Shown here: piece by piece, positions 30,316-39,460 of the stretch | How the letters are laid out: each line of letters begins with the position of its first letter | How positions within the stretch are numbered: the first letter of the stretch is position 1 | From: an uncultured Lachnoanaerobaculum sp. | Lineage (GTDB): Bacteria > Bacillota > Clostridia > Lachnospirales > Lachnospiraceae | Length of the DNA stretch: 64,000 nt | Direction of reading: 5' to 3' | Assembly: GCA_946999385.1 (NCBI GenBank) | Contig: CAMQCZ010000007.1 | Span: 1 to 64,000, forward strand | Made by a program: the position numbers and the translations under genes | The notes under the pieces: generated by a model | What the model was told of the DNA's origin: nothing | The model's input: the letters and a program-made list of their open reading frames with translations, nothing else | Database searches by the model: none

Positions 30316-31323
30316 ATGCAAACCTATATTGTTTTAGATTTGGAATGGAATCAATCACCAACTGGTAAAAGTGGTACAATAAAAGCTATTCCCTTTGAAA
30401 TTATAGAAATAGGTGCTATAAAATTAGATAAAAACTTTAATATTATTGATGAATTTAAAACCTTTATAAAGCCTGTAGTTTATGAGCAAATACACTTTAG
30501 AGTGCATGAAATAGTAAATATCGGTATTCATGAGCTTAAAAAAAGAGGACTATCCTTTCCTACAGCCATGAATAATTTTTTCTCCTGGGTCTTTAAAGAA
30601 AATGAAAATCCTATATTCTGTACTTGGGGTAATATGGATTTAACAGAATTACAAAGGAATATGAAATATCACAATGTAGCCAATGTATTTCCAAAACCTC
30701 TTTTATACTATGATATACAAAAATTATATAATTTTTCCAATGATATAGTAGATAGCTCTAATAATAAATTACCTCTTGACAAGGCCTGCAATAATCTTGG
30801 AATTATAAGTGAGCGTCCTTTTCATCACGCATTGGATGATGCATACTATACTTCTATGATTATTAAAAATATAGATTTTAAAAAAGTTTGTAAATATTTG
30901 TCCATAGATTACTATAGCCCTCCAAGAAATAAATCCGAAGAAATATATATGCTCTTTCCAAAATATTCTAAAATGGTATCTGCACCATTTAAACAAAAGG
31001 AAGATATATTTAAAAATAAAAATATATCCGACATTAAATGTATATTTTGTAAGCGTATGCTAAAGAAAAAAATACCTTGGTTCGTTACAAGCTCAAAAAA
31101 TTATTATAGTCTTGCTTATTGCCCCGAACATTCATTTTTGCAAGCTAAAATTCGTATAAAACATACTGATAATAATAAGCTTTTTGCTATTAAAACTGTC
31201 AAAATGATAAATTCAAAGAAAGTAAAAGAACTATTTTTAAAAAAAGAAGAAATAAAGGCAAAGAAAAAAACAAAAAATAATAGATTAAAGCTTAATAAAA
31301 TAAAATATAATAATATTAAATGA
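30316..31323 (+). CDS. DEDDh 3'-5' exonuclease with C-terminal zinc-binding-like motif
   Basis: DnaQ/RNase T-like exonuclease of 335 residues. The metal-binding residues are visible: Asp8 and Glu10 (DLEWN), Asp108 (WGNMDLTEL), and His170 to Asp175 (HHALDDA). It resembles KapD-type inhibitors and exonucleases. After residue 240 comes Cys242-x2-Cys245 and Cys269-x2-His272, a likely zinc site, then a Lys-rich tail (about 300-335) that could bind nucleic acid. The substrate is unknown. It is cotranscribed with dacF; no functional link is evident. Confidence 0.88.
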   Translation: MQTYIVLDLEWNQSPTGKSGTIKAIPFEIIEIGAIKLDKNFNIIDEFKTFIKPVVYEQIHFRVHEIVNIGIHELKKRGLSFPTAMNNFFSWVFKENENPIFCTWGNMDLTELQRNMKYHNVANVFPKPLLYYDIQKLYNFSNDIVDSSNNKLPLDKACNNLGIISERPFHHALDDAYYTSMIIKNIDFKKVCKYLSIDYYSPPRNKSEEIYMLFPKYSKMVSAPFKQKEDIFKNKNISDIKCIFCKRMLKKKIPWFVTSSKNYYSLAYCPEHSFLQAKIRIKHTDNNKLFAIKTVKMINSKKVKELFLKKEEIKAKKKTKNNRLKLNKIKYNNIK

Positions 31324-31357
31324 CCTCCTAATGTTATATAAAATAACAAAGGAGGTC
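31322..31357. terminator. Terminator between convergent exonuclease and fatty-acid operons
   Basis: GACCTCC (31322-31328) pairs with GGAGGTC (31351-31357), with an inner GTTAT/ATAAC helix. TTT follows on the plus strand. It can serve both converging transcripts. Confidence 0.75.
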
Positions 31358-31382
31358 TTTCAATAAAGCTTTTTATTAATAT

Positions 31383-32531
31383 TTATCCGCAAATACTATT
31401 TATTACATCTTTAACCGTTTCTATCTTATCTGCTTTATAAGCATTTGCACCTGCAAAAAGCAGGGCTTTTCCTATCTCTCCATTTACCGCCTTAATTAAA
31501 GCCTCAGTTATGCAATATGGTATCTTTGTCATATCACATTTACTTAGGCATTGGTAGCACCTTCCTATTTTTTGCTTTGTATTTTTTATCTCTTCCAAAA
31601 ATATATTATTTATAGCTCTACCGGGTAAGCCGACAGGGGATTTTACTATTTTTATATCATCTTTTTTTGCTCTTATATAAGCTTCCTTATAAAATTCAGG
31701 GGCATCACATTCCTTTGTCGTTACAAATCTTGTCCCAACCTGTACTCCATCTAAGCCCAAATGAAGTGCATGCTCAAAATCTTTATGTGTATATATACCC
31801 CCTGCAAGTATAATTGGAATATGTGTAGAAAATTTTTCTTCATACTCTCTAACAATCTTAATAATATTTTTAATTTCCTGATCATATAAGGCTCTTTTAT
31901 ATTCACTACCCTCAACAGCACCATAGTATTCAAGTTCATCCATGCTAAATCCAAGATGTCCTCCTGCCAAAGGGCCTTCTATAACTATTGCATCTGCTGT
32001 AATATTATATTTTCTATGCCACATCTTTAGAATAACATTTGCACTTTTTGAACTACTTACTATAGGTACTATTTTTGTTTTTCTATTTCTTTCACCATAT
32101 ATTTTATCCGTAGAAATTTCTTTTCTCATTTCCATTCCATTTTTTAAATATACCGGTAAATCTATTGGAAGACCTGCACCACTTACTATAATATCGGCAC
32201 CATGTGCAACAGCCACTTCACAATATTTCTCATATCCCCTTGTAGCAACCATAATATTAAATCCGACAGCACCTTGTAATTTTTCTTTGCTCTGCCTTAC
32301 TATTTCTCTAGCCTTTTTTAATTCTTCTTTAATCGCCTCTATATTAGCTTTAAACGGATTTTTAATAAAATCAGGTCTTTTATATCCTATTTGAGCTGTA
32401 GATATAAGACCTATTCCACCAAGACTTGCAACCTTACCTGCTAAATGACTTAGACTTATACCAACTCCCATTCCACCTTGAATAATAGGCTTGGTAATAT
32501 TCAAATCACCTATCTTTAAACCTTTAACCAT
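31383..32531 (-). CDS. NMO-family FMN oxidoreductase with C-terminal cysteine cluster
   Basis: Nitronate monooxygenase/2-nitropropane dioxygenase family TIM barrel, 382 residues. FMN-binding features include the N-terminal PIIQGGMGVGISL, the GGHLG motif with His192, ILAGGIY and the GVQVGTRFV phosphate loop. Four cysteines (325, 328, 332, 340) form a C-x2-C-x3-C-x7-C cluster near the C-terminus, absent from FabK at 39461-40399. It is the last gene of the fatty-acid operon, 29 bases after accDA. Substrate unknown; a second enoyl reductase or a nitronate/redox role are both possible. Confidence 0.85.
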   Translation of the reverse strand: MVKGLKIGDLNITKPIIQGGMGVGISLSHLAGKVASLGGIGLISTAQIGYKRPDFIKNPFKANIEAIKEELKKAREIVRQSKEKLQGAVGFNIMVATRGYEKYCEVAVAHGADIIVSGAGLPIDLPVYLKNGMEMRKEISTDKIYGERNRKTKIVPIVSSSKSANVILKMWHRKYNITADAIVIEGPLAGGHLGFSMDELEYYGAVEGSEYKRALYDQEIKNIIKIVREYEEKFSTHIPIILAGGIYTHKDFEHALHLGLDGVQVGTRFVTTKECDAPEFYKEAYIRAKKDDIKIVKSPVGLPGRAINNIFLEEIKNTKQKIGRCYQCLSKCDMTKIPYCITEALIKAVNGEIGKALLFAGANAYKADKIETVKDVINSICG

Positions 32532-32560
32532 GCTTTCTCCTAAAAAATTTTAGACATATA

Positions 32561-34270
32561 CTAAAATCCTCTATATCTGTCATATCTTTGGGATATAATT
32601 TCTTCCTTTGATTTATTATTATATTTTAATAACCAGTCAATAATTTCTATATCCATATAATTTACTATTTCATCTATATTATCAAGGCTCGCTTTTTCCT
32701 TTTCAGGTATAATTTTATCTATAATACCCAATTTTTTTAATTCTTTTGACGTTATTTTCATATCATCAACTACATCCTTAGCAAGCTTTGCATCCTTATA
32801 TAAAATTGAGGCAAAGCCTTCAGGTGATAAAATAGAATATATAGCATGCTCCAGCATCCATACCTCATTACTGAGTGCTAATGCTAATGCTCCACCACTA
32901 CCGCCTTCTCCTATAACTATACTAAGTATAGGTACTTCAAAGCCGCTCATCTCATATAAATTATCTGCTATTGCCTTAGCCTGACCTCTTTCCTCAGCTT
33001 CAATTCCACAAAAAGCTCCCTTTGTATCCACCAGACAAATTATAGGTCTATTAAAATCATTTGCCTGCTTCATAAGCCTAAGTGCTTTTCTATATCCTTC
33101 AGGTAAAGGCATTCCAAAATTTCTCTTTTTATTTTCCTGTATGCTTCTACCCTTTTGCTGTGCAATAACAGTAACAGGCAATCCATGAAAGCTTGCAATT
33201 CCACCTATTATTGCAGCATCATCTTTAAATGCCCTATCTCCATGAAATTCTATAAAATAATCAAACAATCTATCTATATAATCCTTTGCACCGGGTCTTG
33301 AATTACTTCTTGATATTAAAACACTGTCCCAAGTACTTTTTATATTATCTGAGTAAGTGAATTTTTCAGCTGATTTTAATTTACTTATATTTTGTAAATT
33401 TTCTTTATTTTTAATATATATATCCTTGTTATGCAATTTTAATATATCCACAATAAATTGTCTTTGTTCTTTTCTTTCCACAATTTCATCAACAAATCCA
33501 TGCTCCAACAAAAATTCTGCTCTTTGAAAACCTTCAGGTAATCTTGCTCCTATGGTTTGTGCAATAACTCTAGGTCCGGCAAAGCCTATCAAAGCATTAG
33601 GCTCAGCTAATATAATATCACCAAGCATAGCAAAGGAAGCACTAACACCTCCCATAGTAGGATCTGTAAGAATGGTTATACACAGCTGCCCCCTTTGATG
33701 TAATCTTTTAAGTGCCGCAGCCGTTTTTGCCATTTGCATAAGGCTTATAATTCCCTCTTGCATTCTTGCACCACCTGAAGCGGCAAAAATTATGATAGGC
33801 AAGCCCTTGTCAGCTGCCGTTTCAACTGCAATACTTATTTTTTCACCGACATTATGCCCCATAGAACTCATCATAAATCTTGAATCACAAACAGCTAAAA
33901 TGCAATCTATATTTTTAATCTTAGCAATACCTGTTACAACTGCTTCATCTAAATGAGTTTTTTCTTTCAAATCATTTAGCTTTTGTTCATATCCCGGAAA
34001 ATTTAAAGGATTATAAATAGGCATAAGCTTATTAAATTCTTGAAAGCTGTCTTTATCACAAAGCATATCTATCCTTCTATAAGCATGCACTCTAAAATAA
34101 TTAAAGCATTTTGGGCAAATATAATAATTGGATATTATATCGTCTATATGTATAGGACAATTACATTTTTTACACTTTCTCCATCTTCCATAAGGAACCT
34201 GAGGTTCATTTTTTATCCCCGTATTCAATACTTTAATATATGTCTTTTTAAACATATCTCTTAATTGCAT
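32561..34270 (-). CDS. accDA: Fused acetyl-CoA carboxylase carboxyltransferase, beta-alpha
   Basis: One 569-residue polypeptide joins AccD and AccA, which transfer CO2 from carboxybiotin to acetyl-CoA to make malonyl-CoA. The N-terminal zinc ribbon is Cys33-x2-Cys36-x15-Cys52-x2-Cys55. The beta crotonase fold (SGGARMQEG, GGVSASFAMLGDI) runs to about residue 280. The alpha half starts near 310 (PGAKDYIDRLFDYFIEFHGDR) and has GEGGSGGALALAL. The alpha half looks shortened at its N-terminal helices. AGGAGGTAGCG precedes the ATG. Confidence 0.94.
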   Translation of the reverse strand: MQLRDMFKKTYIKVLNTGIKNEPQVPYGRWRKCKKCNCPIHIDDIISNYYICPKCFNYFRVHAYRRIDMLCDKDSFQEFNKLMPIYNPLNFPGYEQKLNDLKEKTHLDEAVVTGIAKIKNIDCILAVCDSRFMMSSMGHNVGEKISIAVETAADKGLPIIIFAASGGARMQEGIISLMQMAKTAAALKRLHQRGQLCITILTDPTMGGVSASFAMLGDIILAEPNALIGFAGPRVIAQTIGARLPEGFQRAEFLLEHGFVDEIVERKEQRQFIVDILKLHNKDIYIKNKENLQNISKLKSAEKFTYSDNIKSTWDSVLISRSNSRPGAKDYIDRLFDYFIEFHGDRAFKDDAAIIGGIASFHGLPVTVIAQQKGRSIQENKKRNFGMPLPEGYRKALRLMKQANDFNRPIICLVDTKGAFCGIEAEERGQAKAIADNLYEMSGFEVPILSIVIGEGGSGGALALALSNEVWMLEHAIYSILSPEGFASILYKDAKLAKDVVDDMKITSKELKKLGIIDKIIPEKEKASLDNIDEIVNYMDIEIIDWLLKYNNKSKEEIISQRYDRYRGF

Positions 34271-34279
34271 CGCTACCTC

Positions 34280-35635
34280 CTATTTTGAAACATACTTAGG
34301 AAAATGTATATCTATATAATGTGTATCTATATTACCCTCTTGGTAATCCTCGTTATTTATTATTTCATAATTAAAATCAAGATTGGTATCTATACCTTCA
34401 ATAACCATCTCTCCCAAAGCAGAGCGTAGCTTTGATATCGCCTCTTCCCTATTTTTACCATGTACAATTAATTTTACAAGCATAGAATCATAATTAGGCG
34501 GAACAACATAATTATTGTATATATGACTATCTATTCTAACTCCGTTTCCTCCCGGAAAATGTATATTTTTAATTTTTCCGGGTGATGGTCTAAAATTTTT
34601 TTCAGGATTTTCAGCATTAATTCTACATTCAATAGCATGTCCTGTAATATTTATATCTGACTGTGTAAAGCTAAGCTTTTGACCAGCAGCTATCTTTATT
34701 TGCTCTTTTATCAAATCAAGACCTGTAATCATTTCAGTAATAGGATGCTCTACCTGTATACGTGTATTCATCTCCATAAAATAAAAATTTTTATCTTTAT
34801 CTAACAAAAATTCTATTGTTCCTGCATTTTCATACTTAGCTATCTTAGCAACCTTAACAGCAGTCTCCCCCATTTTTTTTCTTAGTGCCTTATCAATAGC
34901 TATACTTGGAGCCTCCTCTAAAACTTTTTGATGCTTTTTTTGTATAGAACAGTCTCTTTCACCTAGATGTACTACATTTCCAAATTTATCAGCTAAAATT
35001 TGAAATTCAATATGTCTTGGTCTTTCTATATATCTTTCAAGATACATACTACCGTCTCCAAAGGCTTTTATAGCCTCTTGTCTTGCCATATTAAAGCTTT
35101 CCTTAAAATCCTCAAGGCTTCTGGATATCCTCATACCTTTTCCGCCACCTCCGCTGCTTGCTTTAATCATTATAGGAAAACCAAGCTCCTTAGCTACCTC
35201 AATCGCTCTATTTGCATCATTTAAAATCTCATTACTCCCCTTAATAATCGGTATTTTAGCTTTATCCATGGTAATTCTTGCATTTGCCTTATCACCCATC
35301 CTTGATATAACTTCACTATCAGGACCTATAAATGTAATATTACATTCCTTACATTGTCTTGCAAATTTAGAATTTTCAGAAAGAAATCCAAAACCGGGAT
35401 GTATGGCATCAGCACCTGTTGCCAAGCTTGCCGATAATATTCTTGTAATATCCAAATAACTATTTGTAGCATTAGCAGGTCCTATACAAATTGCCTCATC
35501 TGCCAGCATTGTATGCAAGCTATCTCTATCTGCTTCAGAATATATGGCCACACTTTTTATTCCAAGCTCTCTGCATGCTCTTATTATTCTAACTGCTATC
35601 TCTGCCCTATTGGCGATTAATATTTTTTGAAACAT
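34280..35635 (-). CDS. accC: Biotin carboxylase subunit of acetyl-CoA carboxylase
   Basis: ATP-grasp enzyme that carboxylates biotin on AccB. Its 451 residues are the expected length. It starts MFQKILIANRAEIAVRIIRACRELG, has the glycine loop KASSGGGGKGMR, the catalytic HLGERDCSIQKKHQK and the EMNTRIQVEHPITE motif with its catalytic Arg. It lies four bases after fabZ and nine before accDA, so tight coupling within the operon is likely. Confidence 0.97.
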   Translation of the reverse strand: MFQKILIANRAEIAVRIIRACRELGIKSVAIYSEADRDSLHTMLADEAICIGPANATNSYLDITRILSASLATGADAIHPGFGFLSENSKFARQCKECNITFIGPDSEVISRMGDKANARITMDKAKIPIIKGSNEILNDANRAIEVAKELGFPIMIKASSGGGGKGMRISRSLEDFKESFNMARQEAIKAFGDGSMYLERYIERPRHIEFQILADKFGNVVHLGERDCSIQKKHQKVLEEAPSIAIDKALRKKMGETAVKVAKIAKYENAGTIEFLLDKDKNFYFMEMNTRIQVEHPITEMITGLDLIKEQIKIAAGQKLSFTQSDINITGHAIECRINAENPEKNFRPSPGKIKNIHFPGGNGVRIDSHIYNNYVVPPNYDSMLVKLIVHGKNREEAISKLRSALGEMVIEGIDTNLDFNYEIINNEDYQEGNIDTHYIDIHFPKYVSK

Positions 35636-35638
35636 ATT

Positions 35639-36061
35639 CTAAGCTACCATAAAAGTAAGTTCGGCTTCTACTGCTACTATTCCATCTACACTCGCAACAG
35701 CCTTGCCAACTCCAACAGGTCCTTTCCTTTTTATAATTTCACATTCTAATCTTAATTTATCTCCGGGAATAACCTTCTTTTTAAACTTCACCTTATTCAT
35801 TCCCCCAAAATACACAAGCTTACCCTTGTATTCCTCTAAAGATAAAATAGCACAAGCTCCAACCTGTGCTAATGCCTCCAACATTAAAACCCCCGGCATA
35901 ACTGCCTCCTGCGGAAAATGACCTGCAAATTGACTTTCAGAATATGTAATCGCTTTATATCCAACAGCTCTTTTACCTGCCTCCAATTCTTCTATATAAT
36001 CAACAAATAAAAAAGGATGACGATGTGGTATTAATTCTTGTATTTCTTTTATTCCTAACAT
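35639..36061 (-). CDS. fabZ: 3-hydroxyacyl-ACP dehydratase FabZ
   Basis: Hot-dog dehydratase of fatty-acid elongation, 140 residues. The catalytic His lies in HRHPFLFVD and the catalytic Glu in PGVLMLEALAQVG. The hydrophobic HFPQEAVMPGV core is typical. Clostridia without FabA or FabM use FabZ together with FabK; no fabM-like gene is seen in this operon. AGGAGTTATATG-type spacing puts it seven bases after accB. Confidence 0.96.
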   Translation of the reverse strand: MLGIKEIQELIPHRHPFLFVDYIEELEAGKRAVGYKAITYSESQFAGHFPQEAVMPGVLMLEALAQVGACAILSLEEYKGKLVYFGGMNKVKFKKKVIPGDKLRLECEIIKRKGPVGVGKAVASVDGIVAVEAELTFMVA

Positions 36062-36068
36062 ATAACTC

Positions 36069-36521
36069 CTATCTTATACGAAATAAGGCTTGGCCATATT
36101 CTACAATATCTCCATCTTCTACTAAAATAGCCTCAACTACTCCATCAAACTCACTTTCTATTTCATTCATAAGCTTCATAGCCTCAATAATACCGAGGAT
36201 TTGTCCCTTTTTTACTACACTGCCTACCTCTACAAATGCCTTAGACTCAGGAGAGCTTGATTTATAAAATGTACCTACAAGTGGAGACAATACAATATTA
36301 TCACTATTAATATTTAAGACCTCTTGTTCTTTTTTTATTATATTCCCCTCTTCAGGCTTAGTATTTGTAATACAAGAAGCATCAAACACTTTTTCTTCAT
36401 GTACTATCTCAGGAGTGCTTTTTGATATATGTAATTTTTCTCCATCTTTTTCATAAGTAAATTTATCAAGTTTATTTTTACTTACGCTCTCTATTAATTG
36501 TATTATTTCCTCTATTTTCAT
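36069..36521 (-). CDS. accB: Biotin carboxyl carrier protein
   Basis: Carries biotin between AccC and the carboxyltransferase, 150 residues. The biotinyl Lys116 is in EAMKLMNE, within the C-terminal lipoyl-like domain (about 76-150). Before it lies an acidic, flexible linker. The N-terminal domain (1-35) starts MKIEEIIQLIESVSKNKLDKFTYEKDG as in other AccB. It is one base downstream of fabF. Biotin supply is addressed by the BirA-controlled bioY at 63517. Confidence 0.96.
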   Translation of the reverse strand: MKIEEIIQLIESVSKNKLDKFTYEKDGEKLHISKSTPEIVHEEKVFDASCITNTKPEEGNIIKKEQEVLNINSDNIVLSPLVGTFYKSSSPESKAFVEVGSVVKKGQILGIIEAMKLMNEIESEFDGVVEAILVEDGDIVEYGQALFRIR

Positions 36522-36522
36522 T

Positions 36523-37761
36523 TTATTCCTCGTATTTTTTAAATATTATACTTGCATTATGTCCGCCAAAGCCCAAGGAATTTGACATTGCAGCATTAAC
36601 AGGCATATTAATCCCTCTAAATTTACAATAATCCAAATCACACTCAGGATCATCTATTTCCAAGCCTACAGTTTGATGTACAAAGCTATCTTCTATAGAC
36701 TTAACGCATACCAAAGCTTCTACAGCTCCTGCAGCACCAAGCAAATGTCCTATCATAGACTTTGTAGAATTTATTTTCACACTTTCTGCATGCTCCTTAA
36801 GTGCAAGCTTGATTGCCTTTGTTTCAAACAAGTCATTGTGATGTGTACTTGTTCCATGTGCATTTATATAATCAATATCCTTAGCACATAGACTTGCATC
36901 CTTGAGTGCAAGCTCCATTGCCATAGCGGCTCCTTCTCCACTTTCCATAGGAGAAGTTATATGATAAGCATCACAGGTTGCACCATAACCTACTATTTCA
37001 GCATATATCTTCGCACCTCTTTTTTTAGCATGCTCCAATTCTTCCAACAAAAGTACAGCACTACCCTCGCCCATTACAAAGCCTTTTCTCTCTTTATCAA
37101 ATGGGATAGAAGCCCTTTTTTTATCGCTCGTTGTATTAAGTGCAGTCAATGAATTAAATCCGGCAATTCCTATAGGTGTTATAGAACTCTCAGTTCCTCC
37201 TGCAAAAATCATGTCAGCTTCACCATAGACTATACTTCTAAAGGCTTCACCTATAGAATGAGTACCTGTCGCACAGGCGGTTACAACATTAATATTCTTT
37301 CCATGAAATCCAAAATTAATGGCAACATTTCCGGCAGCCATATTTGAAATCATCATAGGCACTAAAAGTGGAGCCACTCTTTTTGGTCCCTTTTCAAACA
37401 GCTTTTTACACTCTCTTTCAACAGCTTGTAGAGAGCCTATACCTGAGCCTATACAAACACCTATTTTATAGCTGTCCTCTTTAGATATATCTAATTCTGA
37501 ATCCTCTAAAGCCTCTTTTGTAGCAGCTATTGCATATTGTGAAAAGGCTTCCATTCTTTTAGCGGCTTTTGCATCCATATAATTTTTAGCATCAAAGCCC
37601 TTTAGCTGTGCAGCCAATTTTACAGGATAATCACTTGTGTCAAAATATGTAATTTCATCTATACCTACTACAGAATTTTTGCAAGCTTGCCAAAAATCAT
37701 TAACATTCAAGCCGGTAGGAGTTATAGCACCTAATCCTGTTATAACAACTCTTTTTCTCAT
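36523..37761 (-). CDS. fabF: 3-oxoacyl-ACP synthase II
   Basis: Condensing enzyme of elongation with a thiolase fold, 412 residues. The catalytic triad is visible: Cys in VVTACATGTHSIGEA, His in NAHGTSTHHND, His in KSMIGHLLGAAGAVE. The start reads MRKRVVITGLGAITPTGLNVNDFW. It follows fabG by 19 bases. As the only KAS I/II in the window it probably handles both saturated and unsaturated chain elongation. Confidence 0.97.
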   Translation of the reverse strand: MRKRVVITGLGAITPTGLNVNDFWQACKNSVVGIDEITYFDTSDYPVKLAAQLKGFDAKNYMDAKAAKRMEAFSQYAIAATKEALEDSELDISKEDSYKIGVCIGSGIGSLQAVERECKKLFEKGPKRVAPLLVPMMISNMAAGNVAINFGFHGKNINVVTACATGTHSIGEAFRSIVYGEADMIFAGGTESSITPIGIAGFNSLTALNTTSDKKRASIPFDKERKGFVMGEGSAVLLLEELEHAKKRGAKIYAEIVGYGATCDAYHITSPMESGEGAAMAMELALKDASLCAKDIDYINAHGTSTHHNDLFETKAIKLALKEHAESVKINSTKSMIGHLLGAAGAVEALVCVKSIEDSFVHQTVGLEIDDPECDLDYCKFRGINMPVNAAMSNSLGFGGHNASIIFKKYEE

Positions 37762-37780
37762 AAAACCTCCTTACAAAAAT

Positions 37781-38518
37781 CTACATATACATTCCGCCGT
37801 CTACACTTATAGTCTGACCTGTTATATATCTTGTGGAATCATCAGCCAAAAAATATGCCGTCTTAGCAATATCTATAGGTAAACCGAAATCTTTCATAGG
37901 TATATTTTCAATTATATTTTCTACTATTTTTTCAGATAAATCAGCTGTCATATCAGTTTTTATAAAACCGGGAGCAATAGCATTTACAGTTATATTTCTC
38001 GTTGCCAGCTCTCTTGCCGCCGCTTTAGTCATACCTATAATCCCTGCCTTTGAGGCTGCATAATTTACCTGACCTACATTTCCCAAAAGACCTGATACAG
38101 AAGATATATTAATAATTCTTCCATATTTTGCTTTTATCATATATTTTGAAGCAAGCTGCATACAATTAAAGCTTCCCTTTAAATTTGTAGCTATAACCAA
38201 GTCAAACTCTTCTTCCTTCATTCTCATAAGCAACATATCCCTCGTTATACCTGCATTATTGACCAGAATATCTATCCTCTTGAATTTATCTAAAATAAAT
38301 TCAAACATTTTTTTGCATTCTTCATAATTTGATACATCAGCCTTATAGGTATAAGCTTCTACACCAAAGGCTTTAATTTCTTCCAAGGTCTTATTTGCAC
38401 ATTCCAAGCTTCCATTATAATTAAGTATAATATTAATACCCTTTTGTGCAAACTCCATAGCTATCGCTTTGCCTATGCCCTTACTTGCACCTGTAATTAA
38501 CGCTACTCTCTGACTCAT
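37781..38518 (-). CDS. fabG: 3-oxoacyl-ACP reductase FabG
   Basis: NADPH-dependent short-chain dehydrogenase, 245 residues. It has the TGASKGIGKAIA nucleotide-binding loop, NNAG, the active-site Ser and Tyr-x3-Lys (NYAASKAG), and the PGFIKTDMT segment. Its ATG overlaps the stop codon of fabD, suggesting translational coupling. Confidence 0.96.
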   Translation of the reverse strand: MSQRVALITGASKGIGKAIAMEFAQKGINIILNYNGSLECANKTLEEIKAFGVEAYTYKADVSNYEECKKMFEFILDKFKRIDILVNNAGITRDMLLMRMKEEEFDLVIATNLKGSFNCMQLASKYMIKAKYGRIINISSVSGLLGNVGQVNYAASKAGIIGMTKAAARELATRNITVNAIAPGFIKTDMTADLSEKIVENIIENIPMKDFGLPIDIAKTAYFLADDSTRYITGQTISVDGGMYM

Positions 38519-39450
38519 TATTTTCCCTCACTATTTTTTACAGCTTCAATAACTGTAGCTACATCTTCAATATTTTCTATATTATATACTTTTACATCTT
38601 TATTTATTTTTTTAACGAAAGAGCTTAATGTCTTTTTAGGTCCTATTTCTATAAATATATCCACTCCGTCATCAATTAACATATCTATACTCTGATTAAA
38701 TTTTACAGAGGAATATACCTGATCTCTCAAAAGCTCTTTAATATTAGACTTATCCTTGACAAATTCGGCATTATAATTTGCAACATAAGGAATTTTAGGA
38801 TTTTCTATATTTATATTTTTTAAATACTCATATAACTTTTCTCCTGCACACTTTAAAAGCTCCGAATGAAAAGGTCCGCTTACATTCAAAGGCAATATTT
38901 TTTTTACACCCTTTGCTTTCAGCTCTGAGCAAGCCTTTTCTATAGCTTTTTTTTCACCGGATATGACTATTTGACCGGGGCAATTATAATTTGCTATATA
39001 TGCTCCGTCTATATTCTCTAAAATCTCCTCTATAAGTTTAGTATCAGTATTTAATATCGCCGCCATAGAGCCAAATCCCAAAGGAAGCTCCTGTTGCATT
39101 AACTTTCCTCTTTTTGCTACTACCTTTATAGCATCAGACTCAGTTATAGCACCTGAATAATACAAGGCTACATACTCTCCAAGGCTAAGTCCCAAGCAAG
39201 TATCCGCCTTTAAGCCTTTACCTGTAATAAACTTTAGCATAGCTATCATTGTAGTTACCATAGCCGGTTGAGTATATTCTGTAAGATCCAAATAATCATT
39301 TTCTTCAAAGCAAAGCTTTTTCATGTCTATATCTAAGAGCTTACCGGCATTTTCAAAAACATTCCTTGCCTCATCACTATTATTATAAAAGCTCTCTCCC
39401 ATTGAACACATTTGGCTACCTTGCCCCGGAAATAAAAAAGCAATCTTCAT
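38518..39450 (-). CDS. fabD: Malonyl-CoA:ACP transacylase
   Basis: Loads malonate onto ACP. The 310 residues include the N-terminal FLFPGQGSQ, the active-site GLSLGEYVAL, Arg and His motifs (SGPFHSELL), and the C-terminal EIGPKKTLSSFVKK. I start it at the ATG 39448-39450, preceded by AAAGGGGAATTT. The frame stays open six codons further to a TTG, but that start would cross the ribosome site. Confidence 0.96.
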   Translation of the reverse strand: MKIAFLFPGQGSQMCSMGESFYNNSDEARNVFENAGKLLDIDMKKLCFEENDYLDLTEYTQPAMVTTMIAMLKFITGKGLKADTCLGLSLGEYVALYYSGAITESDAIKVVAKRGKLMQQELPLGFGSMAAILNTDTKLIEEILENIDGAYIANYNCPGQIVISGEKKAIEKACSELKAKGVKKILPLNVSGPFHSELLKCAGEKLYEYLKNINIENPKIPYVANYNAEFVKDKSNIKELLRDQVYSSVKFNQSIDMLIDDGVDIFIEIGPKKTLSSFVKKINKDVKVYNIENIEDVATVIEAVKNSEGK

Positions 39451-39460
39451 AAATTCCCCT

